Of a stretch of DNA of 64,000 nucleotides, positions 59,337 through 64,000 are shown piece after piece. A program made the position numbers and the translations under genes. Position 1 is the first letter of the stretch. The number at the start of each line of letters is the position of its first letter. The notes below the pieces were generated by a model that saw only the letters and a program-made list of their open reading frames with translations, did no database searches and was not told where the DNA came from. The stretch comes from Clostridioides difficile. Its GTDB lineage: Bacteria; Bacillota; Clostridia; Peptostreptococcales; Peptostreptococcaceae. Location of the stretch: NCBI GenBank assembly GCA_024919175.1, contig CP103804.1:3844001-3908000 (forward strand), in the 5' to 3' direction.

Positions 59337-60173
59337 CTATTTATCCCCTCTAATCAATTTATCAACTAAAACTACTAGGTCTTCTTTTTTCAAAGAATTT
59401 AAATCTTTATTAGTCAAAGAAGAATCGTATTCTCTAGCTAAATTTTTTAGTTCTTTTACATTCATATTTAATAAGTTTCTATTATTAGTATCCTTATTAC
59501 TTACTGATTTTTTTCCATTTAAAGTTTCTGTATTTGTATCTTTGTTTTCTTCAACTTTTATATCTTCTTTTAAAGTTTTTACATTTGTATCTTTCTTTTC
59601 TTCAATCTTTATATCTTCTTTTAAAGTTTTTGTATTTGGATTTTCATTTTCTTCAACTTTTGTATCTTCTTTTAAATCTTTTACATTTATATTTTCACTT
59701 TCTTTAGTTCTTGTATTTTCTTTTAAAATCTTTATATTTATACTTTCGTCTTCTTCAATCTTTGCATCTTCTTCTAAAATTTCTACATTTCTACTTTCAT
59801 CTTCTTTAGTTCTTATATCATCCATTAAAGTTTCTACATCTGTATTTTCATTTTCTTCAATCAGCATTTCGCTAACTTTATTATGTTTTTGAGTAGCTAT
59901 CTCTTCTTTTTTCAATAAACTATCCGCTACTTCTTTATGTATCCTTGGTATTACATGAGTTGCTCTTAGTACTCCAACCTTGTTTACGGCTACTTCTCCA
60001 GCTTCTATAGCTGATTTAACTGCTCCTACATCTCCAACTATCGTTAATGTAACTATTCCCGCTCCTACTTTGTCAATGCTAAGTATATTTACACTAGCAG
60101 ACTTTACACATGCATCACATGCCTCTATTGCAGCAACATATCCTATTACTTCTATTAAACCTACAGCATTCAT
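59337..60173 (-). CDS. BMC shell protein with long repeat linker and Rho_N/SAP-like tail (EutK-like)
   Basis: 278 residues. A BMC domain (about 1-92: AVGLIEVIGYVAAIEACDACVK ... GAVKSAIEAGEVAVNKVG) is followed by about 120 residues of charged 17-residue repeats (LKEDTKVEENENPNTKT type, six copies) and a C-terminal Rho_N/SAP-like segment of about 45 residues (NVKELKNLAREYDSS ... LKKEDLVVLVDKLI). Enterobacterial EutK also has BMC plus a nucleic-acid-binding-like tail, so I call it EutK-like. It probably caps or decorates the shell, with the tail inside or in contact with nucleic acid or other proteins. Confidence 0.85.
   Translation of the reverse strand: MNAVGLIEVIGYVAAIEACDACVKSASVNILSIDKVGAGIVTLTIVGDVGAVKSAIEAGEVAVNKVGVLRATHVIPRIHKEVADSLLKKEEIATQKHNKVSEMLIEENENTDVETLMDDIRTKEDESRNVEILEEDAKIEEDESINIKILKENTRTKESENINVKDLKEDTKVEENENPNTKTLKEDIKIEEKKDTNVKTLKEDIKVEENKDTNTETLNGKKSVSNKDTNNRNLLNMNVKELKNLAREYDSSLTNKDLNSLKKEDLVVLVDKLIRGDK
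59530..59860. repeat. 51-bp tandem repeats within the EutK-like gene
   Basis: About six units of 51 bp, each encoding 17 charged residues beginning LKED/LEED. Unit boundaries are approximate. Confidence 0.7.
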
Positions 60174-60193
60174 TTATCTTTAAAACCTTCTCT

Positions 60194-60847
60194 TTAAAAC
60201 CTTGTTGGGTCATCAGCTACAGATTTAACAGCTTCAGCAAAAGCATCACAAGCTGCTTTACAAGCTGATTGGGAACCTGTAAGCAATGCTCCACCAAAGT
60301 TCGTTTCAGTTGGAGGTGCAAATAATTCACATAGACTTACATCTGCTGCTTTTAATGCTGCATCTAGTGCATACATAGCTTCTAAAGGTGGTGCTACTAA
60401 ATAAGCTATGGCCTCTCCTTCATTGATTCCTGCCACTTTAGAAAGATATGTTCCTGTTCTAGATACACAGTGAGCATAATATACTATTGAATCATCATCA
60501 TTTGCACTTATAAAAGTTGCTCCGTATTCCATAAAATCAACTACTGCATTTAATCCACTTCTTACTTCAGCTGGGCTTGGTCCTGCTATTATACCTAATA
60601 CTTCACCAGCAAGTTTTGTTGAAGCATTTGTAGCTCCTGCATACATTGACTTTGCATATACAACATCAACTTCTGAAGCTTTAGTTGCTTCATCAAGGGC
60701 AGTATATGTCACATCATCACAATCAGCAGTTATAAACCCTAAACTTTTATGGTCAGAATTTAATTCTAGCTTTTGTGCCATTTCTAGACTTATGTTTGAA
60801 ATCATTTTAACTCCCAATATTTTAGGACGAATTATATCATTTTTCAT
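60194..60847 (-). CDS. eutL: EutL, tandem-BMC trimeric shell protein
   Basis: 217 residues, the normal EutL length, starting MKNDIIRPKILGVKMISNIS. Two circularly permuted BMC repeats (SLGFITADCDDVTYTALDEATKA near 36 and EGEAIAYLVAPPLEAMYALDAALKA near 145) make a trimer with a large gated pore. Its cysteines (CDD, CELF, CKAACDAF) are in family-typical places. It lies between eutC (21 bp upstream) and the EutK-like gene (20 bp downstream). SD AAAGGAG. Confidence 0.96.
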   Translation of the reverse strand: MKNDIIRPKILGVKMISNISLEMAQKLELNSDHKSLGFITADCDDVTYTALDEATKASEVDVVYAKSMYAGATNASTKLAGEVLGIIAGPSPAEVRSGLNAVVDFMEYGATFISANDDDSIVYYAHCVSRTGTYLSKVAGINEGEAIAYLVAPPLEAMYALDAALKAADVSLCELFAPPTETNFGGALLTGSQSACKAACDAFAEAVKSVADDPTRF

Positions 60848-60868
60848 AACTTGTACTCCTTTAAGTTA

Positions 60869-61762
60869 TTATTTTAAATCAATTCCAGAAGCTTTCTTAT
60901 CTAAAATTGTTTTTATAAGTTCAGCTATATGTGCACCTGCTTCAACAGCAGTAGTTCCACCTTTATGGATGTTTGATACCACTGTTCTCTTAGCTTCTGC
61001 TATACCAACTCTAGGCTTATATGTAAGATATGCTGACATAGATTCTGCTGTAACAAGACCTGGTCTTTCTCCAATCAACACACATACAACTTCACAGCCT
61101 AACTCTTCACCTAAATGGTCCATAGCCCCAACTCTACAATGTTTAACAAATACAATATCTCCCACTTCAATTCCATACATCTTTAAACCCTGCTTTATAG
61201 CCATAATACAGTCATTTGAGTTGGCTTCTATAGCAGCTGAACTTAGTCCATCACCTGCCATTATTAATACTTTTTGATTAGTACCTATTTGTGTTTTTAT
61301 AAAATCTATAGTTTCACTTGAAAATTTTCTTCCAAGGTCTGGTCTAGTTAAAAATTCATCTTTATCCTTACATAAAGTTTCTATTTTTATTAAATTGCTA
61401 TTTTTCACAAAATCCTCATCTACATAAGAGAAAACAGCATCTTGTGCAGCAGCATGGTCTGCTCTAAATCTTAAAACTGTTTCTGTTTTATATCTAGCTC
61501 CACATCTACCTATACCTATTCTTGCAGGAGTTTTAGATTTCATATCTAAATATGCTTCTGCATCCTTAGGATTTTTTACTAATAATTGCTTTTTTAAATC
61601 TATTTCTGTTATATCTTCTATACAAGCATCATCGTCTATTGTACCTTTATTTGCTTTATCTACTGCATTTTCAACAACTTCATTTACAACACTAGAATCA
61701 ATTTGACCAGCCATTTGATTTACTAACTGTTCTACTAATGCTTTTAAATCTTTTTCATTCAT
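60869..61762 (-). CDS. eutC: Ethanolamine ammonia-lyase small subunit
   Basis: 297 residues. The N-terminal 20 residues (KDLKALVEQLVNQM) are the amphipathic targeting helix; the enzyme domain begins near residue 48 and includes RIGIGRCGARYKTETVLRFRADHAAAQDAVFSYV, GDGLSSAAIEANS and CVLIGERPGLVTAESMSAYL. With EutB it cleaves ethanolamine to acetaldehyde and ammonia using adenosylcobalamin. It starts 12 bp after eutB. SD GGAGGTC. Confidence 0.97.
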   Translation of the reverse strand: MNEKDLKALVEQLVNQMAGQIDSSVVNEVVENAVDKANKGTIDDDACIEDITEIDLKKQLLVKNPKDAEAYLDMKSKTPARIGIGRCGARYKTETVLRFRADHAAAQDAVFSYVDEDFVKNSNLIKIETLCKDKDEFLTRPDLGRKFSSETIDFIKTQIGTNQKVLIMAGDGLSSAAIEANSNDCIMAIKQGLKMYGIEVGDIVFVKHCRVGAMDHLGEELGCEVVCVLIGERPGLVTAESMSAYLTYKPRVGIAEAKRTVVSNIHKGGTTAVEAGAHIAELIKTILDKKASGIDLK

Positions 61763-61774
61763 ACTTAAGACCTC

Positions 61775-63139
61775 CTACCCTAATAATATTGATGCATCTC
61801 CAGCTTTTTCTGTTAATTTACCATCTTTAGAGAAGCCCATTTGTTCCATCCAAGCATCAAACTCTTTTATTCCTGTAAGTTCAAACATTTCTCTAAGTGA
61901 TGCTGTCTCGTGGTATCCTGTAGTTTGGTAGTTAAGCATTACATCATCTCCATGAGGTATTCCCATAAAATATGTACATCCAGCTGTAGTTAATAGTATC
62001 GCTAAATTTTCCATATCATTTTGGTCTGCTTTCATATGGTTTGTATAACAAACATCAACACCCATTGGTAATCCATGTAATTTCCCCATAAAGTGGTCTT
62101 CCAGTCCTGCCCTCATTACTTCCTTTGCATCATATAGATATTCTGGTCCTATAAACCCAACTACTGTGTTTACTAAAAACGGCTCAAACTTTTTAGCAAA
62201 TCCATAACATCTAGCTTCCATAGTAACTTGGTCTATTCCATGATGTGCTTCTGAAGAAAGCTCCGAACCTTGCCCTGTTTCAAAATACATTACATTTGGG
62301 CCAGTGCCTGTTCCATGCTTTAATGCTAAATTTCTTGCTTCTTCAATAGTTGCTGAATTAAATCCAAAAGCTTCATTTCCTTTTTCAGAACCAGCTATTG
62401 ATTGGAATATTAAATCTGTTGGAGCTCCATTTCTTATAGCTTCCATTTGTGTTGTAACATGAGCTAACACACAAGTTTGAGTAGGTATTTTATATTTTTG
62501 TTTTACTTCCTCAAATCTCTTTAATACTTTAGTTACACTTTCAACTGAATCATCAACTGGGTTTAATCCAAGTACTGCATCACCTATTCCAAAAGTTAGA
62601 CCTTCCAGAAGTGATGCAAGTATCCCATCTGGGTCATCTGTTGGATGGTTTGGTTGAAGTCTAGCTGATAAAGTCCCTTCTTCACCTATTGTTGTATTGC
62701 AATGAGCTGTGACTTTTATCTTCTTAGCTGCATAAACTAAGTCCATATTTGACATTAACTTTGCAACTGCTGCTGTCATTTCTGAAGTTAATCCTCTTGA
62801 TACTCTTTTTATATCTAAACTACTTGTTTCACTATCTAATAGCCACTCTCTAAGTTCTGAAACAGTCCAGTCCTTTATTTCACTATAAACTTTTTCATTT
62901 ACTCCATCTTGAATTATTCTTGTGACCTCATCTTCATCATAAGGAACTGCGGGATTGTTTCTTATGTCCTCTAATTTTATATGAGATAAAACTACTTTTG
63001 CTGCAACTCTCTCTTCTGCACTTTGAGCTGCAAGACCAGCTAACTTATCACCAGACTTTTCTTCATTTGCTTTTGCCATTACGTCATATAGCCCTTTAAA
63101 CTGATAAGTACGCCCAAATAATTTTGTCTTTAAAATCAT
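61775..63139 (-). CDS. eutB: Ethanolamine ammonia-lyase large subunit
   Basis: 454 residues, full length, TIM-barrel catalytic subunit. Conserved segments include CNTTIGEEGTLSARLQPNHPTDDPDGI, LVNTVVGFIGPEYLYDAKEV and FMGIPHGDDVMLNYQTTGYH, which line the cobalamin and substrate site. Encoded between eutA and eutC in the normal order. SD GGAGATG overlaps the start region. The reaction is the first step of the pathway. Confidence 0.97.
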   Translation of the reverse strand: MILKTKLFGRTYQFKGLYDVMAKANEEKSGDKLAGLAAQSAEERVAAKVVLSHIKLEDIRNNPAVPYDEDEVTRIIQDGVNEKVYSEIKDWTVSELREWLLDSETSSLDIKRVSRGLTSEMTAAVAKLMSNMDLVYAAKKIKVTAHCNTTIGEEGTLSARLQPNHPTDDPDGILASLLEGLTFGIGDAVLGLNPVDDSVESVTKVLKRFEEVKQKYKIPTQTCVLAHVTTQMEAIRNGAPTDLIFQSIAGSEKGNEAFGFNSATIEEARNLALKHGTGTGPNVMYFETGQGSELSSEAHHGIDQVTMEARCYGFAKKFEPFLVNTVVGFIGPEYLYDAKEVMRAGLEDHFMGKLHGLPMGVDVCYTNHMKADQNDMENLAILLTTAGCTYFMGIPHGDDVMLNYQTTGYHETASLREMFELTGIKEFDAWMEQMGFSKDGKLTEKAGDASILLG

Positions 63140-63155
63140 CTCCTTACCCCCTTTT

Positions 63156-64000
63156 TTAATTAAAAACTAATGTCTTTATTACTACAGGTAACACCTTACC
63201 TTCAGCTATTGGCTTTCCAATATCTATGTAGTCTCCATTTTCAACCTTAATGCTATCTATACAAATAATATCTTTTTTGTAATCTAAAACTGCACAAATA
63301 GATTGTCCTAATACTTTTGCCATGTCATTTTCTATGATTACTACAAATGGCAAGTCATTTTCTATAATTTCTTTCATGCCACTTACTAATCCACGTGCAT
63401 ACTCTTGTATTTCTAAAAAACTTGGATTCTTGCTTCCTTCTATAGCTATAACAATTTTTTGTAAGTCATTTTCTAATTTAAACCAATTCAACTTATTTTT
63501 TATACTTTCACTTAATTCCTTTTCATTGCTAGTTTCTTCTTCTCGTGATAGTTTTAAAACAGGTAGATTTTTAAGTGGAAAATCTTCACTTGTATAAGTT
63601 ATAGTACTTCCACTTACTTCAGTTGTATGAGAACCAGCCCCTACTACTGTAGCTCTAATAGTTTCTAGTGGAGTTATTACATTTATTTGTTTTAGTTCTT
63701 CACAATTTTTTATCGCTTGACCTAACAAAATACCCAAGTCTCCATATTTAAAATATTCATCTATTTCTTTATCATGGTAAATGTAATCAGCAACCCCACC
63801 AGAAAAAGATATATTCTCTATCTTTTCATTTAAATTTATAGATTTATTAGTTACTATAAACTCAAATAGACTTGTTTTCTTTTTTATTCCTATACTTTGT
63901 AGTATTAAATCAACCATTATATCTATTATTGGCTTTGTGTTTTCTACAGTTGCTATAGTTCCTATTTGAAGTCCTAAATTATAATCTTTTATGATTTTTT
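63156..64000 (-). CDS. eutA: EutA, ethanolamine ammonia-lyase reactivase, 5' end beyond window
   Basis: C-terminal part only; the frame stays open to 64000 (281 codons seen, against about 470 in the full protein), so the ATG at 63917 is internal. Segments GGVADYIYHDKEIDEYFKYGDLG and ATVVGAGSHTTEVSGSTITY match EutA, an ASKHA-fold ATPase that exchanges damaged cobalamin out of EutBC. 16 bp upstream of eutB. Promoter and any EutV antitermination site would lie outside the window. Confidence 0.93.
   Translation of the reverse strand, partial: KIIKDYNLGLQIGTIATVENTKPIIDIMVDLILQSIGIKKKTSLFEFIVTNKSINLNEKIENISFSGGVADYIYHDKEIDEYFKYGDLGILLGQAIKNCEELKQINVITPLETIRATVVGAGSHTTEVSGSTITYTSEDFPLKNLPVLKLSREEETSNEKELSESIKNKLNWFKLENDLQKIVIAIEGSKNPSFLEIQEYARGLVSGMKEIIENDLPFVVIIENDMAKVLGQSICAVLDYKKDIICIDSIKVENGDYIDIGKPIAEGKVLPVVIKTLVFN

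Overview
The window is very AT-rich, uses TTG/GTG/ATT starts freely, has strong Shine-Dalgarno (SD) sites and little operon overlap, and its protein families are those of Clostridioides difficile or a close Peptostreptococcaceae relative: a Gram-positive eut cluster, a Cdd1-family gene, KtrAB, lantibiotic-type ABC genes and many MerR/GNAT genes. The species assignment is inferred from gene content, not from a search.

Layout. 1-2.7 kb (minus): SpoU-type RNA methyltransferase (cut by the window edge) and the KtrA/KtrB potassium uptake pair. 3-8.5 kb: M3 peptidase, MerR regulator, M32 carboxypeptidase and GNAT. 8.5-12 kb: a LysR regulator divergent from iron alcohol dehydrogenase, hexapeptide acetyltransferase and cyclophilin-like lipoprotein genes. 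12-17.4 kb (minus): a diguanylate cyclase and two tandem two-domain 5'-nucleotidase-like lipoproteins. 18-21.3 kb (minus): DHH phosphoesterase, a small HTH regulator, then rplT-rpmI-infC with an ATT start and an attenuator leader. 21.8 kb: a soluble FtsH paralog. 23.7-30.2 kb (minus): two SnoaL-like proteins, MFS and SSS transporters and a LacI repressor, with LacI-type palindromes. 30.6-36.9 kb: a His/Cys repeat protein, an ECF sigma factor with its membrane partner, a HelD-like ATPase and a MarR regulator. 37-44 kb (minus): a GntR/ABC/lipoprotein operon, methyltransferase, Nif3-like, DUF3788, VOC and BlaI-type genes. 44-45.1 kb: non-coding, with repeats, paired promoters and a candidate small RNA. 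45.1-50.3 kb: a two-component system divergent from a bacitracin/lantibiotic-type ABC transporter. 50.6-54.3 kb: small stand-alone genes including a Cdd1-family gene. 54.4-64 kb (minus): eut genes in transcription order eutA(partial)-B-C-L-K-like-E-M-T-D-hypothetical-N-Q.

How the parts work together. The eut block encodes ethanolamine ammonia-lyase, its reactivase and cobalamin adenosyltransferase, the acetaldehyde-to-acetyl-phosphate enzymes and the shell proteins of a microcompartment. No eutH, eutG, eutS, eutP or eutVW lies in the window; regulators may lie beyond 64,000.

The most distinctive unexplained circuitry is at 30.6-36.9 kb. A 10-bp palindrome, AAGGTACCTT, occurs three times around a perfect consensus promoter of the His/Cys repeat gene and once just after the -10 of the MarR gene 5 kb away, pointing to a small MarR regulon. 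Other points of interest are the reciprocal active-site decay in the two nucleotidase-like lipoproteins, a probable regulated small RNA near 45 kb, and a duplicated ECF promoter upstream of the sigma factor.
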